Source: Nereida sp. MMG025 (GTDB taxonomy: Bacteria; Pseudomonadota; Alphaproteobacteria; Rhodobacterales; Rhodobacteraceae). Taken from it: DNA of 64,000 nt. Below, in pieces: positions 17,268 through 26,333 of this stretch. A program made the position numbers and the translations under genes. The stretch spans positions 363,001 to 427,000 of the forward strand of contig NZ_JAKFZN010000002.1 of assembly GCF_021654165.1 (NCBI RefSeq), written 5' to 3'. Below the pieces are notes generated by a model. The model was given only the letters and a program-made list of their open reading frames with translations. It was not told the origin of the DNA and did no database searches. How positions within the stretch are numbered: position 1 is the stretch's first letter; each line of letters opens with the position of its first letter.

Positions 17268-17969
17268 GTGCGGTTTTTTCAAAATATCATTCTCAAAGCG
17301 GTTTTCGCCATTGCCTTCGCCACGGCGGCTGGCGCCTCTGACGCCTTGCCGAAAAACGCCTGCATTGATGCGATACAGATCATCTCTCGGGAAACAAATG
17401 TTCCTGCAGATATCCTCTTTGCTATTGCCCTTACTGAAACGGGAAAATCGCAACATGGCCATTTTTTGCCCTGGCCCTGGGCCATCAATGTGTCCGGAAA
17501 AGGAGAGTATTTTCAAACGTCTACAGCACTGTCCGATCGGGCTGTCGCGCTCAAAAATGCATCACGTCGCAACTTTGATGTAGGATGCTTTCAGATAAAC
17601 TACCGCTGGCACGGCCATAGATTTCAAACAATTGATCAGATGATTGATCCCATTTCGAACACCCGCTACGCCGCCGCGTTTTTATCACGGTTAAAGGCCG
17701 AAGGTGGGTCGTGGGACTATGCAATCGGGGCTTACCATTCGCGAACACAGCACCACGCAGCCCGCTACCGCAAAGTTGTGGCCAAGCATCGAAAGGGTAT
17801 CTCAAAGTGGGTGGCCGAAAGCCGTCAGGCCCGCCCTAAACACAGCGCACTTGATAACAAAAAAGAGCACCGTCAGATCAAACAAGCCCCCCCGCTTGGT
17901 GGGGTCGCTCAGTCATATCCCAAAGCCGCGCGACTGTCGGTGAAATCAGCAGGGTCTTTGTTCAAATGA
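17268..17969 (+). CDS. sltF: SltF-type flagellar lytic transglycosylase
   Basis: The protein has 233 residues from GTG 17268, with GAGGAG 8 nt upstream. A signal peptide (about 1–24) precedes an SLT/goose-lysozyme-type catalytic domain. Glu57 in the motif FAIALTETGK is the expected catalytic acid, and NFDVGCFQINYRWHG plus YAAAFLSRL and WDYAIGAYHS are the later SLT motifs. Such enzymes open peptidoglycan for the rod; in Rhodobacter the flagellar enzyme is SltF. The FlgJ homologue here has only the rod domain, so this enzyme would supply the missing wall-cutting activity. It overlaps flhA by four bases. Confidence 0.87.
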   Translation: MRFFQNIILKAVFAIAFATAAGASDALPKNACIDAIQIISRETNVPADILFAIALTETGKSQHGHFLPWPWAINVSGKGEYFQTSTALSDRAVALKNASRRNFDVGCFQINYRWHGHRFQTIDQMIDPISNTRYAAAFLSRLKAEGGSWDYAIGAYHSRTQHHAARYRKVVAKHRKGISKWVAESRQARPKHSALDNKKEHRQIKQAPPLGGVAQSYPKAARLSVKSAGSLFK

Positions 17970-20038
17970 CCCTTTCTTTGCGCGCATTTTTTCAACCGAC
18001 GGTTCTTTTGGCAATCGCACTTATGGCGATCATCGTCATGATGATCCTGCCTATGCCTGCGTGGGTTTTAGACGTCGGTTTGGCGGTATCCTTTGCGCTT
18101 GCCATTTTGATGTTCACCGTCACCTTGTTTATTGAACGCCCGCTGGATTTTTCTTCGTTCCCCACGGTCTTGCTTGCGTGTTTGATGTTGCGCTTGTCGC
18201 TCAATGTGTCGTCAACCAAATTGATTATCGGCCAGGGGCACACGGGCACGGATGCGGCGGGTGACGTGATTGAAGGGTTTGCCAATTTCGTCATGGGTGG
18301 CAGCCTTTTTCTGGGTCTTGTGGTCTTTGGTGTTTTGTTGATCGTTAACTTTATCGTCATTACCAAAGGTGCCGCGCGTATGGCGGAAGTCGGCGCACGC
18401 TTTGCGCTGGATGGTATGCCCGGCAAACAACTTGCCATCGACAGTGACATGTCTGCCGGGGCGATTGATCATGAAGAAGCCAAGCAGCGCCGCGAACTTG
18501 AGCAAGCCGAAACCACCTTTTTCGGGTCTCTGGATGGGGCATCCAAATTTGTCAAAGGGGACGCCATAGCAGGGCTTTTGATCACGCTTCTAAATCTTGT
18601 TTTCGGACTGATCATCGGGACAACTGTGCACGCCATGCCGGTGGGACTTGCGTTTGAGACTTATGCCATTTTGACGGTGGGCGACGGATTGGTGTCACAA
18701 ATTCCAGCGGTGATCATATCTATCGCATCAGCCCTTTTGCTGGCGCGTGGGGGTGCCAAAGGCGCAACAGATCTGGCACTTTTCAGCCAGCTTAGTCGCT
18801 ATCCCCAAGCGATGGCCACTGTTGGCGGGCTGTTGGTGCTTTTTGCTTTGGTGCCAGGCCTTCCGTTTCTGCCGTTTATTGGCGGTGCGCTGTGCCTGTT
18901 TGGTGCGGCTTATTATGTGCGCAAAAAACCCCAAGAAGATATACCCGATCTGCCCGAAGCCGAGGCGCCGAAGGATACGCCCATTGGCGATATTCTGGAT
19001 CTGGAAGACATCCATATTTCATTCGCACCTGACCTTATTCAGATGGTACTTGATCCGGCGATCGGACTGGACGCGCGGATCGCAAATATGCGCCAGCATA
19101 TCGCAACCAACTTCGGTCTGATCTTACCCGAAATGCGGCTGACTGATGATGCATCGCTGCCGCTTGGCACATATGTCATCAAAATTCAGGGCGTTGAACA
19201 GGCCCGCGATATTCTCAAACCTGATCATTTCCTCATGCTGCTGATAGAGGGGGCAGACAACCTGCCGCGGGGTGTAGATGTCAAAGAGCCTGTTTATCAG
19301 GCACCAGCCCGCTGGATCACGGCCGACCTTGAAGAGGCGGCTTTGATTGAAGGTGCCACGATCGTATCCCCGACCGAGGTGTTGGCCACACATCTTTTGG
19401 AAACGGTCAAATCCAACTTTTCCCGCCTGCTGAGCCTGAAGGCCCTTCGCAAGCTTCTGGATGAATTGGTGAACCTGTCGGACCCCGTACGCAGCCAGGC
19501 CAATCGCAAAATGCTGGATGAGTTGATCCCTGAAAAAGTGCCAGTTGATCTTTTGCTAACGGTGTTGCGGCTTTTGTTGGATGAGCGGGTATCAATCAGA
19601 AACCTTCCGCTCATCTTGGAGGCTATTTCCGAGATCCGCAGTGCGCAAATTTCGCCTGAAGGCATTACAGAGCACGTGCGTCAGCGGTTGGGCTTCCAGC
19701 TGGTTGCGGGGTTAAAGCGCAACGATGGTACCATCCCACTGATCCAGCTGGACGCGTCGTGGGAAGAGCAATTTATCTCCCACCAGATTGAAAATGATCG
19801 CGGTGGTGTTGATGTCGCACTTCCGCCAGATCAGTTTAACAAACTGGCCACATCGTTGGCTGAAAAAATAGCCGCGGCCAGCGAAGCGGGGCATTTTCCA
19901 GCAGTCGTTACGTCGATGCGCAGGCGGCGCTATATTCGCACAATCATGATGGCCAAGGGCCTGTCCAATCCGGTGCTGTCCTTTGAAGAAATCGGGATGG
20001 AGGCGCGCCCCTCTGTCGTTGGACTGGTCGCCGCATGA
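17966..20038 (+). CDS. flhA: Flagellar export gate protein FlhA
   Basis: The protein has 690 residues. The N-terminal half has about eight membrane helices (to about residue 325), with the signature loop ARFALDGMPGKQLAIDSDMSAG near residues 145–170. The C-terminal half is the cytosolic nonameric ring that receives chaperone–substrate complexes. FlhA couples proton flow to export. It is translationally coupled to sltF before it and fliR after it (ATGA at both joins). Confidence 0.97.
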   Translation: MTLSLRAFFQPTVLLAIALMAIIVMMILPMPAWVLDVGLAVSFALAILMFTVTLFIERPLDFSSFPTVLLACLMLRLSLNVSSTKLIIGQGHTGTDAAGDVIEGFANFVMGGSLFLGLVVFGVLLIVNFIVITKGAARMAEVGARFALDGMPGKQLAIDSDMSAGAIDHEEAKQRRELEQAETTFFGSLDGASKFVKGDAIAGLLITLLNLVFGLIIGTTVHAMPVGLAFETYAILTVGDGLVSQIPAVIISIASALLLARGGAKGATDLALFSQLSRYPQAMATVGGLLVLFALVPGLPFLPFIGGALCLFGAAYYVRKKPQEDIPDLPEAEAPKDTPIGDILDLEDIHISFAPDLIQMVLDPAIGLDARIANMRQHIATNFGLILPEMRLTDDASLPLGTYVIKIQGVEQARDILKPDHFLMLLIEGADNLPRGVDVKEPVYQAPARWITADLEEAALIEGATIVSPTEVLATHLLETVKSNFSRLLSLKALRKLLDELVNLSDPVRSQANRKMLDELIPEKVPVDLLLTVLRLLLDERVSIRNLPLILEAISEIRSAQISPEGITEHVRQRLGFQLVAGLKRNDGTIPLIQLDASWEEQFISHQIENDRGGVDVALPPDQFNKLATSLAEKIAAASEAGHFPAVVTSMRRRRYIRTIMMAKGLSNPVLSFEEIGMEARPSVVGLVAA

Positions 20039-20814
20039 CGCTTGATCTGGGGCCTGCTGTCGCGCTTGTTCAACTGTGGTTCGAAACCTATTTTTTGGTG
20101 TTTCTGCGCGTCAGTGGAATGATGGCGCTCTTGCCTGCCTTCGGAGAACGAACCGTGCCTGTGCGGGTGCGCCTTGGGATAACGATTGTGCTGACGGTTT
20201 TGGTTGGATCAGGTCTGACGGCCAATCGCGCGCCGGACTCCGTGGGCGTGGATCTTGTGATGATGATCCCCGGTGAGTTGGTGATCGGTTTATTGATGGG
20301 GTTGGGATTGCGTCTGTTTGTCATCGCCTTGCAGATCGCAGGGACAATCGCGGCACAATCCACATCGCTTTCACAAATCTTTGGAGGTTCCCAAAACATG
20401 GAACCTCAAGCCGCGATCGGGAATGTCCTCTTCGTCGCAGGTTTGGCCTTGGTCACCATGTTGGGTCTGCACGTAAAGGTGGTGGAAATCGTTTTGGGAT
20501 CGTACAGCGTTTTTCCATTGGGCATTTGGCCTTCCGCAGCAGACACGACCCAATGGGGCGTCGCACAGATCGCGCGGTGTTTCGAGCTGGCGTTTTCACT
20601 GGCGGCCCCGTTTTTTGTGGCCTCGTTGATTTATAATGTGGCACTTGGCGCGATTAACCGTGCCATGCCGCAGTTGATGGTTGCGATGGTTGGCGCACCG
20701 GCAATTACGGCAGGCGGGCTGATCCTTTTGGCAATTTTGTCGCCGCTTCTTTTACAAGTCTGGGGCCACGCGCTTGCGTCTTTCACCGATGATCCATTCG
20801 GATTGCCCAGATGA
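20035..20814 (+). CDS. fliR: Flagellar export gate protein FliR
   Basis: The protein has 259 residues and about six membrane helices. Motifs include LRVSGMMALLPAFGERTVPVRVRLG near the N-terminus and the GTIAAQSTSLSQIFGG segment typical of FliR. With FliP and FliQ it builds the helical export channel. It overlaps flhA and flhB by ATGA. Confidence 0.95.
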   Translation: MTLDLGPAVALVQLWFETYFLVFLRVSGMMALLPAFGERTVPVRVRLGITIVLTVLVGSGLTANRAPDSVGVDLVMMIPGELVIGLLMGLGLRLFVIALQIAGTIAAQSTSLSQIFGGSQNMEPQAAIGNVLFVAGLALVTMLGLHVKVVEIVLGSYSVFPLGIWPSAADTTQWGVAQIARCFELAFSLAAPFFVASLIYNVALGAINRAMPQLMVAMVGAPAITAGGLILLAILSPLLLQVWGHALASFTDDPFGLPR

Positions 20815-21896
20815 GCGATGAGAATAACGACGACAAGCAGCATCAGCCAACTGCCAAAAAGCTGGAGGATGCACGCAAGAAAGGCGAGGTCCCGCGCTCG
20901 CAAGAGATCAATGTTGCCGCAGTATACGGAGGGTTTTTGATCGCGTGTCTGATGTCGGGCGCGTGGATGATGGAGGGTTTGAACACCCAGTTGCAACTGT
21001 TTTTCGGGATGCCGCTTTGGGTACAGACGGGACCATTGGATGGCGCCGGCGGCGCTCTCATCAAGCAAACCCTGACAGGCCTTGCCACCTCTGTCGCCGC
21101 AATCTTCCTTTTGCCAATTCTGTTTGTCTTTTTGGCGGTCATCGGGACCCGCAGCTTTGTTGTCTCAGCCGATAAAATAAAGCCCAAGCTGTCCAAGATC
21201 TCGCCGCTTTCGAACGCAAAGCAAAAATTTGGGCGAAGTGGTCTTTTTGAATTTGCCAAAAGTGCCATCAAACTGTTGATTATTTCGGTTCTGTTGTGGG
21301 GGTTCGTGGCGGCGCATCTTGAACAGATCGTCAATACGGTCCTTCTAAGCCCCATGATGATCAGCGCTTATTTCGTCGATCTGGTCATCGCGTTTTTGCT
21401 ACTTGTCACACTTATTGCCCTGTCGATTGGTGGCGTCGATTACGCGTGGCAATACGCAGAACATATGCGCAAGAACATGATGTCTCACAAAGAGCTGATG
21501 GACGAAACCAAGGAAAGCGAGGGCGATCCCTATCTGAAAAACGAACGTCGCCAACGCGGGTATGATATTGCGATGAACCAGATGCTGGCAGATGTGCCGA
21601 CAGCGGATGTCATTGTGGTGAACCCAACCCACTATGCGGTTGCGCTTAAATGGGATCGCGCAAGCGGGCGAGCACCGATATGCGTGGCCAAGGGTGTTGA
21701 TGAGATTGCGGCCAAAATTCGGGCTATCGCAAATGAGAATGCTGTGCCGATACACAGCGATCCAAAGACGGCGCGCGCCCTTTACGCACAAGTCGATATT
21801 GGCGATGAGATCGAGCAAGACCATTACCGCGCTGTGGCCGCTGCCATCCGGTTTGCCGAAAAGCTGCGCGCCAAGATGCGGACGGGTTCGGCATGA
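20811..21896 (+). CDS. flhB: Flagellar export specificity switch FlhB
   Basis: The protein has 361 residues. Four membrane helices (about 30–205) are followed by the cytosolic domain with the self-cleaving NPTH motif at Asn271–His274 (VVNPTHYAVALKWD). FlhB changes export specificity from rod/hook to filament substrates together with FliK, which is encoded at 32.2 kb. It begins with the acidic/His-rich QPTAKKLEDARKKGEVPRSQ segment typical of the family. Confidence 0.97.
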   Translation: MSDENNDDKQHQPTAKKLEDARKKGEVPRSQEINVAAVYGGFLIACLMSGAWMMEGLNTQLQLFFGMPLWVQTGPLDGAGGALIKQTLTGLATSVAAIFLLPILFVFLAVIGTRSFVVSADKIKPKLSKISPLSNAKQKFGRSGLFEFAKSAIKLLIISVLLWGFVAAHLEQIVNTVLLSPMMISAYFVDLVIAFLLLVTLIALSIGGVDYAWQYAEHMRKNMMSHKELMDETKESEGDPYLKNERRQRGYDIAMNQMLADVPTADVIVVNPTHYAVALKWDRASGRAPICVAKGVDEIAAKIRAIANENAVPIHSDPKTARALYAQVDIGDEIEQDHYRAVAAAIRFAEKLRAKMRTGSA

Positions 21897-22231
21897 CCGT
21901 ATATTCAGATTTGTTGCAAGTTGCACAGTTGAAAAGCAATGAAGCACAGGCGCGGTTTGCACACCTGAAAGCCGAAGACGACGCGCTTAAGGCCGCCATA
22001 TCACAGTTGCGGCAGGCGCGATCGGGCAGGGGTTTTCAGCAGGCATCCGCAGACGTTATGGCATGGCAAAGCCACGCAAAATGGCTGACCTGGACTGATC
22101 AGGAATTGCGGCGGCTGACCCAATTGCGGTTGGGCCATAAGCTTCGCTTGGAAGACGCCCGCGTTCAAGCCGCCAAAGCATTTGGCAAAACCCTTGCGCT
22201 TGAAGAAGTCTTGAAAGGTCTCGAACGCTAG
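21893..22231 (+). CDS. Small coiled-coil protein, possibly FliJ-like
   Basis: The protein has 112 residues and overlaps the flhB stop (ATGA). It is almost entirely helical with many charged residues and no membrane segment, like FliJ, the export stalk that links the ATPase to FlhA. Sequence support is weak because FliJ is poorly conserved, and fliI lies 4.5 kb away. Its stop TAG shares the palindrome CTAG (22228–22231) with the convergent second fliL gene. Confidence 0.45.
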   Translation: MTVYSDLLQVAQLKSNEAQARFAHLKAEDDALKAAISQLRQARSGRGFQQASADVMAWQSHAKWLTWTDQELRRLTQLRLGHKLRLEDARVQAAKAFGKTLALEEVLKGLER

Positions 22232-22710
22232 CCGTCTTGCCGTGCGACATCGGTCACCAATACGTCGGTGACCACATCGCCCATGATCGCCTGGGTGGCT
22301 TGCAGCAGCTTGTGACGCAACGCGTCCATCTTCGGGCTCGTGGTGAAATTACCCGAAAATCCGCCAATATTTGCATGGTCGAACATGACTTGCAAAAGCG
22401 CATCGCGCAGCTTGGGTTCGCGGCGGTAAAGCTCTTCGCGGGTGCCTTCCGCGGCTTCAATGGTGAGCGACATCACAACAAGCGATGTGACGCGCGTGTC
22501 CGAAATGATGGGCACAACAAACTGATTGTTCAGCTTGATAAATTCCAGGCTGGTGTCGGGCTCGGGCACCTCGGCCAAAGTCTCCGTTTGTGTGGTGGGA
22601 AGGCAGTGTTCGGCTGATGTGTCTTGTGTCGGTTTCATCATTATGCCCGCGCCCGCGCCCGCCCCAATGCCAACAAGCGCGATCAAGATCGGTAAGAGAA
22701 GTGGCTTCAT
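22228..22710 (-). CDS. Second FliL-like protein
   Basis: The protein has 160 residues with an N-terminal glycine-rich membrane helix (about 5–25) and a FliL-like periplasmic domain (FIKLNNQFVVPII; VTSLVVMSLTIE; ELYRREPKLRDALLQVMFDHA). It is last in the flgB–flgH block, not near the stator genes. The FliL domain is recognisable but diverged from the 12.8-kb copy. It may play a rod or L-ring-linked role. Confidence 0.75.
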   Translation of the reverse strand: MKPLLLPILIALVGIGAGAGAGIMMKPTQDTSAEHCLPTTQTETLAEVPEPDTSLEFIKLNNQFVVPIISDTRVTSLVVMSLTIEAAEGTREELYRREPKLRDALLQVMFDHANIGGFSGNFTTSPKMDALRHKLLQATQAIMGDVVTDVLVTDVARQDG

Positions 22711-22719
22711 CTCAGCTCC

Positions 22720-23457
22720 TTAAAACGGCAAAATGGCGTCAAGGGCCTGCTGGCCGTAGCGCGGTTGTTGCATGTCCGAGATTTGACCCCGCCCGCCATA
22801 GGAAATACGGGCCGAGGCCATTTTGTCGTAAGTCACCTCATTCTGGCGGCTCACGTCCTCGGGTCGCACATAGCCACTGACCAAAAGCTCGCGCAGCTCA
22901 AAGTTCACACGCACCTCTTGCGAGCCTTGCACGCTTAAAACGCCGTTGGGCAAAACCTCTACAATCGTGGCGGCAACCCGAAGTGTGAGCCGCTCATTTC
23001 GGCTGACCGATCCATCACCAGAGGCGCTGCTAGAGCCGCTGAGATCAACAGCGCTGCCCATCGTTGCGCCTTCTGGCAATTTTTGATCCAGCCGTTGTGG
23101 GATGCCAAGAAGGTTCGGAATACGCATGCTTTCGCTGCCGTTCCGGCTGCGTTGGGAAGAGTTGGAAAACTCTGCCCGGTCATCAATTTCGATCACCACG
23201 GTCAGGATATCGCCGCGCGCAACGGCCCTCCGATCGCCCAACAAGGATTGCCGTTCGCCTGACCAAAGCGATGATTGATCGCTTGAGCGGCTTAACGGGG
23301 TTTGTCTTGGCACAACAGGCGCCAGCATCGCTTGGGTTTCAGCGTTTGGAAGGGTGGGCGTAAATTCAGGGTGCTTGCCCACTTTTTCAAGCCGCGCACA
23401 TCCGCTTGCCGCGGCCAAAATCAGTCCACACATCAGGGCTTTGCTAGGGTTTGACAT
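22720..23457 (-). CDS. flgH: Flagellar L-ring lipoprotein FlgH
   Basis: The protein has 245 residues from ATG 23457, which puts a signal peptide at the start and a lipobox-like AASGC with Cys20. An ATG 12 bases upstream is possible but leaves little room for the RBS. FlgH forms the outer-membrane L ring. Motifs SLWSGERQSLLGDRRAVARGDILTV, VVIEIDDRAEFSNSSQRSR and the C-terminal SGYVRPEDVSRQNEV are characteristic. It overlaps the end of flgA. Confidence 0.93.
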   Translation of the reverse strand: MSNPSKALMCGLILAAASGCARLEKVGKHPEFTPTLPNAETQAMLAPVVPRQTPLSRSSDQSSLWSGERQSLLGDRRAVARGDILTVVIEIDDRAEFSNSSQRSRNGSESMRIPNLLGIPQRLDQKLPEGATMGSAVDLSGSSSASGDGSVSRNERLTLRVAATIVEVLPNGVLSVQGSQEVRVNFELRELLVSGYVRPEDVSRQNEVTYDKMASARISYGGRGQISDMQQPRYGQQALDAILPF

Positions 23458-23863
23458 GGACAGTTCCATCCTTTTGAATTTGGCCAGACACGGTGGTGCG
23501 GGATGACTGGTTCATCACGCGCACCCAATCGCCAACCCCGCCGCGTTCCAACGCACGGGCATCCGTGGCAATCATCAGAGCGCCGCTGGTATACACCAGT
23601 GTCACCATCTGGTTTCGGGTCACTATTGCGGGCGCGCCAAGATCACCCAGTTTGATCGGTCGGCCGGGGTACAAAACGACCCGCGCTTCCAACCCGATCA
23701 CATCAAGCGGCGATCGGAACGCGCCATCCACATCGATGTCTTTGACCATAATATCCTCGGGCCCAAGAATGGCTTTAGCCCGAATGGTGCCTGTGGCGAC
23801 CACCGTATCGGCTAGGGCGGGAAGGGCGGTGCATACCGCAAAGATGGTTGCGAAACGGATCAT
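23444..23863 (-). CDS. flgA: P-ring assembly chaperone FlgA
   Basis: The protein has 139 residues with a signal peptide (about 1–18) and a SAF-type domain; VVLYPGRPIKLGDLGAP and NQMVTLVYTSGALMI are family motifs. FlgA helps FlgI polymerise in the periplasm. This is a short form without the long N-terminal extension of the enterobacterial protein. It overlaps flgG by four bases. Confidence 0.9.
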   Translation of the reverse strand: MIRFATIFAVCTALPALADTVVATGTIRAKAILGPEDIMVKDIDVDGAFRSPLDVIGLEARVVLYPGRPIKLGDLGAPAIVTRNQMVTLVYTSGALMIATDARALERGGVGDWVRVMNQSSRTTVSGQIQKDGTVHVKP

Positions 23864-24645
23864 CGGATTTGTGTCGTCGCGCCAAGCATCTGATCGGCGG
23901 CGGTGATAATCTTGGCGTTCATTTCATATCCGCGCTGCGCTTCGATGAGTTCTGTGATCTCGCGCACCGCATCGACCGAGCTGCTTTCCAGATATCCTTG
24001 CCGCAGGCTGCCCAATCCGTCTCGGCCCGGTTCGGCGGCAAACGGCGCGCCCGAAGCGTTGGTTTCAAGGAACAAATTGCTGCCAATGGCCTCCAGCCCT
24101 TTTGGGTTTGCAAAACCCGCCAAAGTAAGTTGCCCAAGAAGTTCTGGTTCAACCCGATCATTGAAATAGGCGTAGACTTCGCCCGCGCTGTTGATCGAGA
24201 TACTCCGCGTATCATTGGGGATGGTGATATCAGGGACCACGGGGTTGCCATCTGAGGTGACGATCTGCCCCTCGGCGGACCGCTTCAAAGCGCCGTCGCG
24301 GGTGTAGCCTGAAATGCCCGAGGGCAGTGTGACTTCCAAATAACCCTGCCCTTCAATCGCGATATCCAGATCACCGCCCGTGGGCGAGACGGTGCCTTGG
24401 GCAAGCTCCAGAGAAACAGCAGAGGCCCGAACGCCCAAGCCAAGTTGCACCCCAGTGGGCACCGCAGTTCCATCGGCGGCATTGATCGTGCCGGGCCGTG
24501 TGGCTTGTTGGTAGTGCAAATCCGCGAACTCGGCGCGCCGCGCGTTGTAGCCTGTGGTGTTCATATTCGCGAGGTTGTTCGAGATGGTTTCAACGCGCAT
24601 TTGCTGCGCTGTCATCCCGGTTGCTGCGATTTGTAAGGCTCTCAT
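23860..24645 (-). CDS. flgG: Distal rod protein FlgG
   Basis: The protein has 261 residues with GAGGAG upstream. The N-terminus MRALQIAATGMTAQQMRVET followed by ISNNLANMNTTGYN and the C-terminus YEMNAKIITAADQML are diagnostic for FlgG. It polymerises into the distal rod that passes through the P and L rings. The order flgF-flgG-flgA-flgH follows assembly order. Confidence 0.97.
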   Translation of the reverse strand: MRALQIAATGMTAQQMRVETISNNLANMNTTGYNARRAEFADLHYQQATRPGTINAADGTAVPTGVQLGLGVRASAVSLELAQGTVSPTGGDLDIAIEGQGYLEVTLPSGISGYTRDGALKRSAEGQIVTSDGNPVVPDITIPNDTRSISINSAGEVYAYFNDRVEPELLGQLTLAGFANPKGLEAIGSNLFLETNASGAPFAAEPGRDGLGSLRQGYLESSSVDAVREITELIEAQRGYEMNAKIITAADQMLGATTQIR

Positions 24646-24660
24646 CTAATGGCTCCTCAA

Positions 24661-25371
24661 TTAGCGGGTGAGCGCCTGGAGGGCGCTGCGAATGCGTTCG
24701 TCTTCTTTGTCCAAAAAGCCCTGCCCCAACTCGTAGGCGCGCTGAACTTCGATCATGCGACTTATTTCCGTCACCGCGTTTACGTTTGACGCTTCGAGAA
24801 ACCCTTGCACGACTTGTCCTTCTGCAGGTTCAAAGCCTGCGTCAGCGCGAAACAGAACACCGTCCTGCCGCTGCATGCCATCGGCGTCCAAGGGGCGGAC
24901 GACGGCAACCTGACCCAGTGGCTGGCCATCCAGACTGATCGTACCGTCAGAAGCGATGCCCAAGGTGCCCGCATTTGGCGGGATAAAAATAGGCGCACCG
25001 CCTGCATCCAAAACGGGGTGTCCGTCGGCGGTGACCAACTCGCTTGCGGCATTGGTTGCAAAGTGGCCAGCACGCGTCAGTCGCTCACCTTCAGGTGTGC
25101 CGATAACAAAAAAGCCCTCGCCTTCAATGGCCATATCCAGCCGCCCGCCTGTTTGTTTCAGCGTTCCTTGCAGATCGAGCGTTTCGCGTCCCAACGCGGT
25201 CGCCATGGACAAAGATGGCGCGCCGTCGGTGGATTTGACGTGCTCGGCAAAGATGACGCCTTCCTTGCGAAAGCCTGTTGTGGACATGTTGGCGATATTG
25301 TTTGCCACTGTTTGCATTTCGCGCATGAGACCAGATTGACGTGTGAGGGATGTGTAGATTGCGTTGCTCAT
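24661..25371 (-). CDS. flgF: Proximal rod protein FlgF
   Basis: The protein has 236 residues. MSNAIYTSLTRQSGLMREMQ, then VANNIANMSTTGFRKEG, and GFLEASNVNAVTEISRMIEV near the C-terminus are rod-protein motifs. The shorter length and position upstream of flgG indicate FlgF. It begins 4 bp after fliQ ends. Confidence 0.94.
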   Translation of the reverse strand: MSNAIYTSLTRQSGLMREMQTVANNIANMSTTGFRKEGVIFAEHVKSTDGAPSLSMATALGRETLDLQGTLKQTGGRLDMAIEGEGFFVIGTPEGERLTRAGHFATNAASELVTADGHPVLDAGGAPIFIPPNAGTLGIASDGTISLDGQPLGQVAVVRPLDADGMQRQDGVLFRADAGFEPAEGQVVQGFLEASNVNAVTEISRMIEVQRAYELGQGFLDKEDERIRSALQALTR

Positions 25372-25375
25372 GGTC

Positions 25376-25642
25376 CTAAATCCCCGCGATCAGCGGCACG
25401 AGTTGCTCGCTCCAATAGGTGGCAAGTGTCTGCGTCATGAAGCCCATGGTGACCCAAAAAACAGCAAGCATTGCGGCGACTTTGGGAACAAACGTCAGTG
25501 TCATTTCCTGAATGGATGTCAGCGCCTGAAACAGTCCTACGGTCACACCCGCCAAAAGCGCGACAGACAGCATCGGGGCCGAGATCACCACCGAAATCCA
25601 AAGCCCCTGGCGCAACGTGTCAAAGAAAACAAGGTCGTCCAT
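25376..25642 (-). CDS. fliQ: Flagellar export gate protein FliQ
   Basis: The protein has 88 residues with two membrane helices and the FliQ pattern PMLSVALLAGVTVGLFQALT, then SIQEMTLTFVPKV. Four copies join FliP and FliR in the export gate. The ATG overlaps the fliE stop (ATGA). Confidence 0.95.
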   Translation of the reverse strand: MDDLVFFDTLRQGLWISVVISAPMLSVALLAGVTVGLFQALTSIQEMTLTFVPKVAAMLAVFWVTMGFMTQTLATYWSEQLVPLIAGI

Positions 25643-25923
25643 CAGACCGGCATCCTTAGGATTTCCTGATACGCCTCAACGACTTTGTCCCGCACTGTGA
25701 CGGCCGTTTCGACTGCCAACTCTGTTTGGGCAAGTGCCTGGACCAGCGCGTGCGGGTCGGCCCCACCACTCATTGCGGCGATTGCGGTTTGTTCGCCGTC
25801 ATTCAGTGTTTGAGCGAAACTTTTGGCGGCGTCGCTAAATGCTGACCCACCTGTTGGGTCGGGTGCGGTTGCGGGTTTTGTGGCTGCATATCCGGTGGCA
25901 GCAATATTGGCTTTGATATCCAT
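25642..25923 (-). CDS. fliE: Basal body protein FliE
   Basis: The protein has 93 residues. The C-terminal helix with ALAQTELAVETAVTVRDKVV and AYQEILRMPV is the FliE signature. FliE joins the MS ring and export gate to the rod. It lies between flgC and fliQ in the rod block. Confidence 0.93.
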   Translation of the reverse strand: MDIKANIAATGYAATKPATAPDPTGGSAFSDAAKSFAQTLNDGEQTAIAAMSGGADPHALVQALAQTELAVETAVTVRDKVVEAYQEILRMPV

Positions 25924-25931
25924 TCAAGTGC

Positions 25932-26324
25932 CTACTTTCTAAGAAGATCCATGAGCCCCGATGACATTTTCCGGGATTGCTCGAACAGTTTCAGATTTGC
26001 TTCGTAGCTGCGCTGCGCTTCTCTGGCGTCAGCTATTTCCATCACCAGATTCACGTTTGATCCATCGTAGTAGCCTGTCGCGTTCGCCAACGGATGCGTT
26101 GGGTCAAACACCTGTTCAAGGGCAGCTTGCGACAGGCGCATTGGTCCGGTCTGGACCGAAGCTTTGCCCGTCGAAGGATCAAGAACATTCTCAAATGATA
26201 CGGTCTTGCGGCGATATCCGGGGGTATCAACATTGGCGATGTTTTCCGAAATGTGGCGCAGCCTTTGGGACTGCGCTTTCAGGCCGCCCGAAGAGAGGGA
26301 AAGTGCGTCTGTGAAATCAGTCAT
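25932..26324 (-). CDS. flgC: Proximal rod protein FlgC
   Basis: The protein has 130 residues with AGGGGG upstream. SQRLRHISENIANVDTPGYR, the YYDGSNVNLVMEIADAREAQ segment and the C-terminal SYEANLKLFEQ helix identify FlgC. It starts 9 bp after flgB. Confidence 0.95.
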   Translation of the reverse strand: MTDFTDALSLSSGGLKAQSQRLRHISENIANVDTPGYRRKTVSFENVLDPSTGKASVQTGPMRLSQAALEQVFDPTHPLANATGYYDGSNVNLVMEIADAREAQRSYEANLKLFEQSRKMSSGLMDLLRK

Positions 26325-26333
26325 CCGTTCCCC

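Noticed and set aside
22057-22072. Third copy of the GTATGGCA tandem element in the fliJ-like gene
   Set aside because: Only a short partial match inside coding sequence, without the second unit or the GCGTCTGCT core; judged to be chance.
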